Positions 25,286 to 34,615 of a DNA stretch of 64,000 nt are shown here, piece after piece. The notes beneath the pieces were generated by a model. It worked only from the letters and a program-made list of their open reading frames with translations. It did no database searches and had not been told where the DNA came from. Made by a program: the position numbers and the translations under genes. Origin of the DNA: Thermoplasmata archaeon (lineage in GTDB: Archaea > Thermoplasmatota > Thermoplasmata > Lutacidiplasmatales > UBA184); the NCBI GenBank assembly GCA_022749935.1, contig JAKIWQ010000001.1:1-64000 (forward strand), given 5' to 3'. Each line of letters opens with the position of its first letter. The first letter of the stretch is position 1.

Positions 25286-26602
25286 CTACTTCGGGCGCGC
25301 GGACCAGAGCGTATCGGCCGCGGATTCGAGCCCGCGGCGGATGGCCTCCCAGTCGCCGCGGACCAGTCGGCGGTGGTCGACCACGCACGTCCCGTCCACG
25401 TAGACCGATTCGATGGCCTCCTCAGCAGCCGAGTACGCGAGGTGGGAGACCAGGACCTCCGGTCGAGCGGGCTGCAGCGTGGGATGATCGAGCCGGACGA
25501 GCGAGAAGTCGGCCTGCTTGCCGACCTCGATCGACCCGATCGCGTCGGCGCGGCCGAGCGCGCGGGCCCCTTCGATCGTGGCGAGGTCGAGGAGCTGCTG
25601 GGCCGGAAGGACGGTCGCGTCCCAATGGTGGTTCTTCTGGACCAGGCCCGCGAGGTGCATTTCCCGGAGCATCGAGAGCGAGTTGTTCGAGGCGACCGAG
25701 TCGGTCCCGAGTCCCACGGCTGCTCCCGCGGCCCTCAGTTCGACGATCGGCGCGACCCCTCCAGAAGCGAGCTTCAGATTCGAGCTCGCACAGTGGGCGA
25801 CGGCGACGCCCGCCTGGGCGAGGCGGGTGATCTCCCCACCGGTCAACCACACCGCATGGGCGGCGACCTGGCCCGGGCCGAGAAAGCCGATCTCGCCGAG
25901 CCAGTCGGCGGGGCGACGGCCCGTCTTGGCTTCGTGTTCGGAGACCTCCCGACGGGTCTCCGAGAGGTGGTAGTGGACGAGGGTCTTTTCCCGAACGGCG
26001 AGGTCCCTGGCCCCCAGCCAGGAATCCGCGCCGCAGACGTAGACTCCCTGGGGAGCGACGAGCGGCACGACCCGGGAGTGGTCGCGCCAGCGCGCGATGA
26101 ATCCCGCGGCGTTGTCCAGGGGTCGACCTTGCTGGGTCGTCATCTCGGGGTCGAGGACCGCCCACCCGAGGAATCCCCGGGCGCCGAGGGCCTCGACCGC
26201 CCGGGCGACGGCGTCCTGGAAGTAGTAGAGGTCGAGGAACGAGGTCGTTCCCCCGAGGAGCATCTCGGCGATTCCCGCGCGCGCGCCCGCTTCCACGTCC
26301 GCCTCGGTGCGGTGCGCGTCCACCGCGAACAACGTCTCGAGGAACCCCGCGAGTTCCCGGTCGTCCGCGATCCCGCGGAGCGGATGCATCGCGACGTGCG
26401 TGTGGAGGTTCACGAAGCCGGGGACCAGGGCGACGCCCGACGCGTCCACGACCTCCGCCCCTTCGCCGGGGGCGCGGGGTCCTACGTGGGTGAACCGACC
26501 CCCCTCGACGCGAACGTCCGCCCGCACCACGCGGCGCGTGGCGTCCTGGGTGACGACGAGGGCGTTCCGGAAGACCCGCGGGGCCGCGTGGGCCTCCGAC
26601 AT
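25286..26602 (-). CDS. Amidohydrolase: SAH/MTA (5'-deoxyadenosine) deaminase family
   Basis: A 438-residue metal-dependent deaminase of the MtaD/DadD group. Motifs: VNLHTHVAMHPLRG (HxH metal ligands) near residue 65, HYHLSETRREV, HAVWL, HCASSNLKLASG with the P.V.L. substrate loop, and GLGTDSVASNNSLSM (catalytic Asp). The expected reaction is deamination of S-adenosylhomocysteine, methylthioadenosine or 5'-deoxyadenosine to the inosyl product; which one cannot be told. Its ATG overlaps the stop codon of the CorA-like gene (ATGA), indicating translational coupling and one operon with gyrB. The ORF track start at 26830 is an overextension. Confidence 0.85.
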   Translation of the reverse strand: MSEAHAAPRVFRNALVVTQDATRRVVRADVRVEGGRFTHVGPRAPGEGAEVVDASGVALVPGFVNLHTHVAMHPLRGIADDRELAGFLETLFAVDAHRTEADVEAGARAGIAEMLLGGTTSFLDLYYFQDAVARAVEALGARGFLGWAVLDPEMTTQQGRPLDNAAGFIARWRDHSRVVPLVAPQGVYVCGADSWLGARDLAVREKTLVHYHLSETRREVSEHEAKTGRRPADWLGEIGFLGPGQVAAHAVWLTGGEITRLAQAGVAVAHCASSNLKLASGGVAPIVELRAAGAAVGLGTDSVASNNSLSMLREMHLAGLVQKNHHWDATVLPAQQLLDLATIEGARALGRADAIGSIEVGKQADFSLVRLDHPTLQPARPEVLVSHLAYSAAEEAIESVYVDGTCVVDHRRLVRGDWEAIRRGLESAADTLWSARPK

Positions 26603-27600
26603 CACGGAGGCCCCGCCGGGGGCGCCGAACTCAGCCGCTCTTCGGCCGCCGGAGTGTCCACCACCGACGGCTGGATCTCGGGGAGGTCCTTGAGGCCCTC
26701 CCTCGTCCGGGCCTCGATCGACCCGATCTCCCGGAGCATCGCCCGGACCCAGGAGCGGCTGAACACGATCGCGAACGGTGCGACCGCCAGCACGGCCAGG
26801 ATCACGTCGATCCAAAGGCCCGGGACCCACCCGGCGCTGGGCATTCCGAGGATGGTCGCCGCGGTGTTCGGGATGAGGACGACCGCGCTCACGAGCGCGA
26901 GGATGAGGGCGACGTAGGCGATCCCGAGCATCCGGATGTTCGAGATGTTGGCGACGGCCGCGATCTGGTTGGAGACCGAGCCGAGCCGGTTGGTCGCCTC
27001 CGACAGACGGTTGGATTCGGCCGCGTTGCGGAGCGCGAGGAGGTCCCGGATCGACTGGCCGAGCCCGTTCGAGAACTCATCGAGGTGGGAGAGCTCGGCT
27101 TGCACCCGAGGCAGGGCCTTCGCGAGACCCGGGAACCGTTCTCCCAGGGGCCCGTCCAATTCCTCGACGGCGATCGAGAACCGTCCGATCGCCTCCCGCA
27201 ACACGCGGAAGGTCCGGTGAAGGCCGCCGAGCTCGCGGATGGGAACGGTCTCCCACTTCGCCTCGACGCCATCGACCCGTTCCGCGAGGGACTCGAGTCG
27301 CTCGATGTAGGACCGGGCGGCGGCCTGGAACAGGTTCACGAGCTCGGCCGTAGGTCCGGAGAGGCGCAGCCCTTCGGCGAGGAGGCTCGACGCCGCTCGG
27401 GGTCCGATCCAACGGATTCCTTCTTTGGAGACCCAGACTCCGTGGGCCGTCGAGCGGCCGGCGGGGTCGAAGGTCGAGAGAAGGAGCACCGTTCCCGCGG
27501 CTCCGTGGAGGACCGGGCGGGAGGGGAGCTTCTCCGTGGGGTGGCCCACCGCGCGCAGCGCGTCGGCGACCGTTGCTTCCCCGTCGAGCGAGTCTGCCAC
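26602..27600 (-). CDS. CorA-like divalent-cation channel homologue with altered GMN motif
   Basis: A 332-residue protein with an N-terminal mixed domain, a long helical region (FQAAARSYIERLESLAERVDG, later LSEATNRLGSVSNQIAAVA) and two C-terminal membrane helices (GIAYVALILALVSAVVLIP and IDVILAVLAVAPFAIVF). That architecture, with the helix running straight into TM1, is CorA-like. At the pore entrance CorA has YGMN; here the aligned sequence is ILGMPSA, so the asparagine is absent. It may be a divergent transporter. Gene order gyrB, this gene, deaminase, with a 10-bp gap and an ATGA overlap, marks an operon. Confidence 0.6.
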   Translation of the reverse strand: MADSLDGEATVADALRAVGHPTEKLPSRPVLHGAAGTVLLLSTFDPAGRSTAHGVWVSKEGIRWIGPRAASSLLAEGLRLSGPTAELVNLFQAAARSYIERLESLAERVDGVEAKWETVPIRELGGLHRTFRVLREAIGRFSIAVEELDGPLGERFPGLAKALPRVQAELSHLDEFSNGLGQSIRDLLALRNAAESNRLSEATNRLGSVSNQIAAVANISNIRMLGIAYVALILALVSAVVLIPNTAATILGMPSAGWVPGLWIDVILAVLAVAPFAIVFSRSWVRAMLREIGSIEARTREGLKDLPEIQPSVVDTPAAEERLSSAPPAGPP

Positions 27601-27610
27601 GCCACCCCGC

Positions 27611-29584
<1,974 letters not shown>

Positions 29585-29720
29585 TTGGGCCGGGGTGGAA
29601 AATCGACCCCTCCGGGACCCCCCTTTCGGCCGTCGGAAACCGACCCGGAACCGGGTCCGGGTAGGTCCGGTTCGGAGAAGGATTCCGGCCCGAGTTCCCG
29701 GAGGATTTGGTCGCGACAAG

Positions 29721-29729
29721 ACCTAATAA
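29721..29729 (+). promoter_or_regulatory. TATA-like box of grpE
   Basis: ACCTAATAA lies 30-38 nt before ATG 29759, consistent with a leaderless transcript and with that ATG rather than the one at 29729. Confidence 0.4.
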
Positions 29730-29758
29730 TGCGGGCTTCCTCCTCGGCGCCGGTGGGC

Positions 29759-30313
29759 ATGTCGGACGAAACGAGGGAGACCCCTCCCGAGGAACCTCCC
29801 CCCTCTCCCCCGACCGAGGCGACCCCGCCGTTGGTGGGCGGGTCCGAGGACTGGTCGACCCGGTACAAGTACCTCCTCGCGGACTTCGAGAACTTCCGTC
29901 GACGGACCGAGCGGGAGCGGGAATCGATCACCCGTCAGGCCCGCGGTGCCCTGATCCGCGAGCTTCTCCCCATCTTCGAGGCGTTCCGCGCAGCCCGCGC
30001 CGCGGTCGCGGGTCTCCCTTCCGCGGACCCGGTCCGCCACGGTCTCGAACTCCTGGACCGAGAGTGGACGACGTTCCTGAAACATGAGGGCGTCGAACCG
30101 ATCGCCACGGTCGGACAGCCCTTCCGCCCCGAGGAGGAAGAGGCCGTGGGCGACGCCGTGCCCAGCGACTCGGTTCCTGCCGGGGCCGTCGCGGAGATCG
30201 TACAGCAGGGATACCGGTTCTTCGGCGGGATCCTCCGCCCCGCGAAGGTGATCGTCGCCCGGGCTTCGACGGAGGGGACGGCGGAGCTCGCGACCCCGGA
30301 GACCGCTCCATGA
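29759..30313 (+). CDS. grpE: GrpE nucleotide-exchange factor
   Basis: 184 residues. After a Pro/Glu-rich tail (ETPPEEPPPSPP) comes the long helix YLLADFENFRRRTERERE, the GrpE dimerisation signature, then RELLPIFEAF and the beta-wing ending (VAEIVQQGYRFFGGILRPAKVIV). GrpE drives ADP release from DnaK. Archaeal GrpE/DnaK systems occur in Thermoplasmatota among others. dnaK and dnaJ are not in this window; instead the stop codon overlaps the HMG-CoA reductase start (ATGA). The ORF track start at 29585 is an overextension. Confidence 0.9.
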   Translation: MSDETRETPPEEPPPSPPTEATPPLVGGSEDWSTRYKYLLADFENFRRRTERERESITRQARGALIRELLPIFEAFRAARAAVAGLPSADPVRHGLELLDREWTTFLKHEGVEPIATVGQPFRPEEEEAVGDAVPSDSVPAGAVAEIVQQGYRFFGGILRPAKVIVARASTEGTAELATPETAP

Positions 30314-31611
30314 ACGACTCTTCCGAGATCTCCGGATTTTACCGGAAGTCGATCGCGGAACGTCGGGCCGTCGCCCAGGAATGGGCGGGGCTCACCGAGC
30401 AGGAGGCCCGGGCGTGGGAGTTTCCGCCGGGGGTCGACCCCGGCACGTTTGACCGTATGATCGAGAACGTCATCGGCGTCATGCCGCTGCCGCTCGGGAT
30501 CGCCACGAACTTCCGGATCAACGAGAAGGACTACCTCATCCCGATGGCGATCGAGGAGCCCAGCGTGGTCGCGGCGGCCTCGAACGCCGCCAAGGTGGCC
30601 CGGGGCGGAGGGGGGTTCTTTGCCCAATCGACCGATCCGGTGATGATCGGCCAGGTCCAGATTATGGACGTTCACGACCCCTCCGCGGCGCGGCTCCGTA
30701 TCCTCCACCACCGCGACGAGCTCCTCGCCGCGGCGAACGCGAAGGACCCCGTGCTGGTCAAGTTCGGGGGCGGCGCGAAAGACCTGGAGGTCCGGATCCT
30801 TCCTTCCCCCCGGGGCGTCATGGTGGTCGTCCACCTCCTCGTGGACGCGCGGGACGCCGGCGGGATGAACGCGGTGAACACGATGTGCGAGGCCCTGGCG
30901 CCGGAGCTCGCGCGCTTGGCCGGGGGTCGGTCGGTGTTACGCATCATCTCCAACCTGGCCATCCACCGGCTCGCCCGCGCTCGGGCTACGTTCCACGCCG
31001 ACCAATTGAAGACGGAGACGATGACCGGCGCGGAGGTCGTGGACGGAATCCTGGACGCCTATGCGTTTGCGGTGGCCGACCCGTTCCGCTGCGCGACCCA
31101 CAACAAGGGGATCATGAACGGGATCTCCAGTGTCGTGATCGCGACCGGGAATGACTACCGGGCGATCGAGAGCGGCGCCCACACGTTCGCGGCGTGGCAA
31201 GCCGCAACCGCCGGTGCCGTCGTCCGTCCGCTCACCACGTACGAGAAGGACCGGGACGGGAACCTCGTGGGGACCATCGAATTCCCTGCCCCGGTCGGAT
31301 TGATCGGAGGGGCCACAGCGGTCCACCCGACCGCGAAGGCGAACGTGAAGCTCCTGCGCCTCAAGTCGGCCCGCGAACTGGGGGAAGTGCTGGCCGCCGT
31401 CGGCCTGGCGCAGAATTTCTCGGCGCTCCGCGCGCTCGCCACCGAAGGGATCCAGCGGGGCCACATGGAACTGCACGCCCGAAACCTCGCGGCGAGCGCC
31501 GGCGCCCGGCCCGACGAGGTCGACCGCGTGGTGGCCCGCCTGGTGAGCGAGCATGCCATCCGCTTCGACCGGGCGAAAGCCATCCTCGACGAGCTCCGGG
31601 CCGCGGGATGA
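30310..31611 (+). CDS. hmgA: Class II hydroxymethylglutaryl-CoA reductase
   Basis: 433 residues, length and motifs of class II (bacterial-type) HMG-CoA reductase, which makes or degrades mevalonate; in archaea it feeds isoprenoid lipid synthesis. Catalytic residues are all present: Glu83 in IEEPSVVAA, Lys266 in THNKGIMNG, Asp282 in IATGND, and His385 in GHMELHARN; VDARDAGGMNAVNT is the nucleotide-binding loop. Archaeal class II enzymes are known in Thermoplasmatales and Archaeoglobales and are thought to be of bacterial origin. Coupled by ATGA overlaps to grpE upstream and pdxT downstream. Confidence 0.95.
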   Translation: MNDSSEISGFYRKSIAERRAVAQEWAGLTEQEARAWEFPPGVDPGTFDRMIENVIGVMPLPLGIATNFRINEKDYLIPMAIEEPSVVAAASNAAKVARGGGGFFAQSTDPVMIGQVQIMDVHDPSAARLRILHHRDELLAAANAKDPVLVKFGGGAKDLEVRILPSPRGVMVVVHLLVDARDAGGMNAVNTMCEALAPELARLAGGRSVLRIISNLAIHRLARARATFHADQLKTETMTGAEVVDGILDAYAFAVADPFRCATHNKGIMNGISSVVIATGNDYRAIESGAHTFAAWQAATAGAVVRPLTTYEKDRDGNLVGTIEFPAPVGLIGGATAVHPTAKANVKLLRLKSARELGEVLAAVGLAQNFSALRALATEGIQRGHMELHARNLAASAGARPDEVDRVVARLVSEHAIRFDRAKAILDELRAAG

Positions 31612-32210
31612 AGGTCGGAGTCCTCGCCCTCCAAGGGGACGTTCCGGAGCACCTGCGCGCCCTCGAGGGCGTCCTGCCCAAAGGGTCGCTCGTCCCGGTG
31701 CGACGACCGGACGAGCTCTCGCATCTCGGTGCCCTCTTCCTGCCCGGAGGCGAGTCGACCACGATCGCCCGTTTGCTGTCCGAGTCCGGACTCTGGACCG
31801 CCCTCGCGGCAAAACTCGCGGACGGCCTGCCGGTGCTCGCGACCTGCGCCGGCCTCATCCTCCTCGCTCGCGACCTCGCGCCGAGCGTGGGGGGTCAGGA
31901 CCCTCCGACCTTTGGTCTGCTGGACGTCCGGGTCCGACGGAACGACTACGGCACGCAGCGCGAGTCGTTCGAAGCCGACGTGCGGGTAGAGGGGGTCGCC
32001 GGTCGGCCGTTCCCCGGCGTATTCATCCGGGCCCCGCGGATCCAGGCGGTCGGAGCCGATGCGCGACCGATCGCCTGGCGAGGCGAGGAAGTGGTCGGAG
32101 TGCGTGCAGGTCCGGTCTGGGGTCTGGCTTTCCATCCCGAGCTCTCCGGGGACCCCCGGATCCACCAACTGTTCCTGCGGGCCGCGTCGCGCGCGCACTA
32201 CCGCACGTAA
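31608..32210 (+). CDS. pdxT: PdxT glutaminase subunit of PLP synthase
   Basis: 200 residues, class I glutamine amidotransferase fold: VGVLALQGDVPEHL start, FLPGGESTTI (oxyanion loop), catalytic Cys80 in LATCAGLILLA, and the His176-Glu178 pair in AFHPEL. It releases ammonia from glutamine for PdxS in pyridoxal-phosphate synthesis. pdxS is not in the window, which is less usual since the pair is often adjacent. The ATG overlaps the HMG-CoA reductase stop. The ORF track start at 31194 is an overextension. The 3' end overlaps the convergent DUF131 gene by 13 bp. Confidence 0.93.
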   Translation: MKVGVLALQGDVPEHLRALEGVLPKGSLVPVRRPDELSHLGALFLPGGESTTIARLLSESGLWTALAAKLADGLPVLATCAGLILLARDLAPSVGGQDPPTFGLLDVRVRRNDYGTQRESFEADVRVEGVAGRPFPGVFIRAPRIQAVGADARPIAWRGEEVVGVRAGPVWGLAFHPELSGDPRIHQLFLRAASRAHYRT

Positions 32211-32605
32211 AGCGCCCAGATCACGAGGAGCAGGAGCGCGGCCCCGACCGCGGCCACCGCGAGCTTCGTCGTGGTCGGGACCGACTTCCAGCTTCCGAAG
32301 AAGACCGGGACGGGTCCGATCAGCACGAAACCGCCCACCTCCGCCGAAGGGACCTCCTCGCGCGCCCGGGCTGCGGGGGCACCGACCGGCCGCTCGACCG
32401 GTTCGGGCCAGGGAAGCGCGAGCGGCAGTGTCAGGAAACCCGCGAGCAGGAGGACGACCCCGCCCAGGAATTCGGCCGACGAGCCAAAAAAGATGGGCAG
32501 TACCACGAGGAGCGCTACCGACGCGGACCCTCGAACCAGAGAGTCTGCGATGAGGGCAGCCCCCGCCACGAACAGGGCCAGCGGGAGCAGCGCGGCGCGG
32601 CCCAT
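32198..32605 (-). CDS. DUF131 archaeal membrane protein
   Basis: 135 residues with two N-terminal hydrophobic helices (LPLALFVAGAALIADSL, EFLGGVVLLLAGFLTLPLAL), the DUF131 signature GGFVLIGPVPVFFGS, and a final helix (LAVAAVGAALLLLVIWALYV). The family is archaea-specific and of unknown function. ATG 32605 is preferred; a GTG at 32617 is possible. Last gene of the minus-strand cluster that runs from the PAC2 gene. Confidence 0.8.
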   Translation of the reverse strand: MGRAALLPLALFVAGAALIADSLVRGSASVALLVVLPIFFGSSAEFLGGVVLLLAGFLTLPLALPWPEPVERPVGAPAARAREEVPSAEVGGFVLIGPVPVFFGSWKSVPTTTKLAVAAVGAALLLLVIWALYVR

Positions 32606-32648
32606 GCCCGGCGACACGTCGCTCCCGGGACAAGAGAATGCCGACGCG

Positions 32649-33674
32649 CTAGTGGTAGGTGTCGAACCGGTAGGGTTCGAGGGGGAGCTCGCCGAGAGCC
32701 ATCAGGAATTCCGGCGGCGTGAGGACCGGCTTGGGGTAGTTCGGGCCATCGTCCAAGGCGATCCGCGGGCATGCCGTGTTCACGTACGCGTCGAGGGCTC
32801 TCCCCTCCAGGTCCCGGGGGTCGAGCCGGTCGAACGTGATGAGCTCCGCTTCCCGCCCTCGGGCACGGGCCCGTTCCTGCAGTGCAAGTGCCGTAGCCGA
32901 ACGATTCTGCCCCCCGAACGTGGAGACCAGGATCCCCCACCGTCGAGCGTCGCGGACCGAGGCGACGGCCAGGAGACGTCGTCGGATGAGCCCGGCCCGG
33001 TCGATCGGCGGCTCGAGCACGTTCTGCAGGGGGTCGAGCGACCACACGGGGCGGTCGACGGCAAAGGCGAGGCCTATCGGGTGGAACCGGCCCGTACCGA
33101 GAAAGACAAACCCTTCGACCTCTCCGGCCACCGCCTCCGCCCCGGTGTAGTTACAGCCGAGGGCCTGGGCCGCGTAGGCGAGGCGTCGGTCGCCCCGCTC
33201 GATCCGCACGTGATAGCCCCGCCGGCGCAGTTCCTCCGAGAGCGGCGACACCAGGTCGAGGTGCTGGACCGATGCGACCAGTCCGAGCTGATGCGGTAGG
33301 TGGGCGCCGTCGATCAGGTCCGCGAGCGCCCCGGGGTCCCCGCCGGGTTCTCGCATTTCTACGAAGTACGTAGGGCGGGGGAGCGAGACGTTCGGGATCG
33401 GGGCATGCCCGAGGACCACGGCGACGTCCGCGCGGGGCGCCTCATCCTTCGAGGGGAAGTCGCACGCGCCGAAGCAGGGACGTGCCCCCAGCACCACGGT
33501 GGCACCCGTCTCGGACCGGATCCGGTCGACGAGTTCGGTGGCGTTCCGGACGAGCCCCGCGGGCACCTGGAGGATGATCCGCCGGGGGTGGGCTTCCCGG
33601 AGCGCCTCGAACAACTCCGGGCCGACCCGGGGAAAGACCCATGCGTCCTCGGCCGGATGCGTCGTCTCCCCCAT
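32649..33674 (-). CDS. dph2: Diphthamide biosynthesis enzyme Dph2
   Basis: 341 residues, archaeal Dph2: a non-classical radical-SAM enzyme that attaches a 3-amino-3-carboxypropyl group to the conserved histidine of elongation factor 2. The three domain-specific cysteines that hold the 4Fe-4S cluster are present in ARPCFGACD, QALGCNYTG and VNTACPRIALDD. The sequence RIILQVPAGL opens the first repeat domain. It sits in a translation-themed cluster with NAC and a CBS-HPF protein, 27 bp after the Nudix gene. Confidence 0.92.
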   Translation of the reverse strand: MGETTHPAEDAWVFPRVGPELFEALREAHPRRIILQVPAGLVRNATELVDRIRSETGATVVLGARPCFGACDFPSKDEAPRADVAVVLGHAPIPNVSLPRPTYFVEMREPGGDPGALADLIDGAHLPHQLGLVASVQHLDLVSPLSEELRRRGYHVRIERGDRRLAYAAQALGCNYTGAEAVAGEVEGFVFLGTGRFHPIGLAFAVDRPVWSLDPLQNVLEPPIDRAGLIRRRLLAVASVRDARRWGILVSTFGGQNRSATALALQERARARGREAELITFDRLDPRDLEGRALDAYVNTACPRIALDDGPNYPKPVLTPPEFLMALGELPLEPYRFDTYH

Positions 33675-33701
33675 ACGGGGTTGCCGAGCCGGAGGAGGCG
33701 G

Positions 33702-34190
33702 CTAAGCGTTGCGGGCGGCCCGCCCGACGGACCCGACGAGGAGCGCGACGGCCTCCCGGTTATCCCCGTAATGGAGCCGGGTCGCCGCCTCCGCCGGGGT
33801 CACCCATTCAAACGCGTCATGTTCGGGGCTCAGTCGCGGCGCGAACCCCGTGGGCACCTCGACGGCATAGGCATGCAGGCGCCACACCTCCCCGTTGTCG
33901 GCCCGAAAGGGTACTTGCCAATCCAGGGACCGGAGGTCGATCGGGTCGGCCAGCCCTGTTTCCTCGAGGAGCTCCCGGCGAATCGCCGCGTCGAGGGTCG
34001 GGTCCTCCGGATCCACCTTCCCGCTGACGGGCACCCAGATCGAGCCCCGCGCGGGGGGCCGCCGGAAGAGGAGGACTTGGAGCGGGTCGCGGGAGTACAG
34101 GTATCCTTCCACGCACTCCCGGGCGATCGGTTCGTCCGGCCCGGGGGGTCCCTTTCGAACCGGTGGAACGGCGGAGGTCGTCCGGTCCAT
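33702..34190 (-). CDS. Nudix hydrolase
   Basis: 162 residues. The Nudix box reads GKVDPEDPTLDAAIRRELLEETGL; it fits GX5EX7REUXEEXGU except that the first glutamate is aspartate, while REL-LEETG with the metal-binding glutamates is intact. The rest (FRRPPARGSIWVPVSG; HAYAVEVP; HDAFEWVTPAEA) resembles dinucleotide or NTP-type Nudix enzymes. Substrate unknown. It lies 15 bp after the NAC gene and before dph2. Confidence 0.85.
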   Translation of the reverse strand: MDRTTSAVPPVRKGPPGPDEPIARECVEGYLYSRDPLQVLLFRRPPARGSIWVPVSGKVDPEDPTLDAAIRRELLEETGLADPIDLRSLDWQVPFRADNGEVWRLHAYAVEVPTGFAPRLSPEHDAFEWVTPAEAATRLHYGDNREAVALLVGSVGRAARNA

Positions 34191-34205
34191 CGGAGTCGAA
34201 AGGAC

Positions 34206-34607
34206 CTAGCGGCTCCGCGTCATGAGCTTCATGATCGCTTCCGCCGGCTCTCCGGAGGATTGAAACAGGGCCTCGATGGCTTCTGAACGGGACACCTCGG
34301 CCTGGTCCATGACGAGTTGAACATCCTCCTCAGGGGGCCCGGCGGCCGGCGTCGGGACCGCTGCGCCACCGGTCGAACTCGGCAAGGGTCCGGCCGAACG
34401 GGCCCGGATCTCCGGGGTGCCCACCACCTGGTACGTCCGTACGCCCTGGACGGTGAGCGCCGTCACTTCGGGGGATTTGAAGATGTGGTCCTTGGTCTTG
34501 GTCCGAACGATGACCTCCTCGACGCCGGGGATCTCCTCGGTCGTCATCCCGAGGCGGCGCATCATCATCTCCATCTGGCGCTGGTTGCGGGGGCCGCCCG
34601 GGATCAT
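34206..34607 (-). CDS. nac: Archaeal nascent polypeptide-associated complex protein (NAC)
   Basis: 133 residues: a Met/Arg-rich N-terminus (RQMEMMMRRLGM) that contacts the ribosome, a NAC beta-barrel (VEEVIVRTKTKDHIF, TALTVQGVRTYQVVG), a Pro/Ala linker, and a UBA domain (DVQLVMDQAEVSRSEAIEAL, EPAEAIMKL). Archaeal NAC is a homodimer that shields nascent chains at the tunnel exit. The ORF track hides it in a 545-residue overextension. It starts 8 bp after the CBS-HPF stop codon, so both are likely cotranscribed. Confidence 0.93.
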   Translation of the reverse strand: MIPGGPRNQRQMEMMMRRLGMTTEEIPGVEEVIVRTKTKDHIFKSPEVTALTVQGVRTYQVVGTPEIRARSAGPLPSSTGGAAVPTPAAGPPEEDVQLVMDQAEVSRSEAIEALFQSSGEPAEAIMKLMTRSR

Positions 34608-34615
34608 GGGGTCCT

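Noticed and set aside
25373-26917. 514-residue plus-strand ORF opposite the deaminase
   Set aside because: Shadow frame; the minus strand has all metal ligands of the amidohydrolase family.
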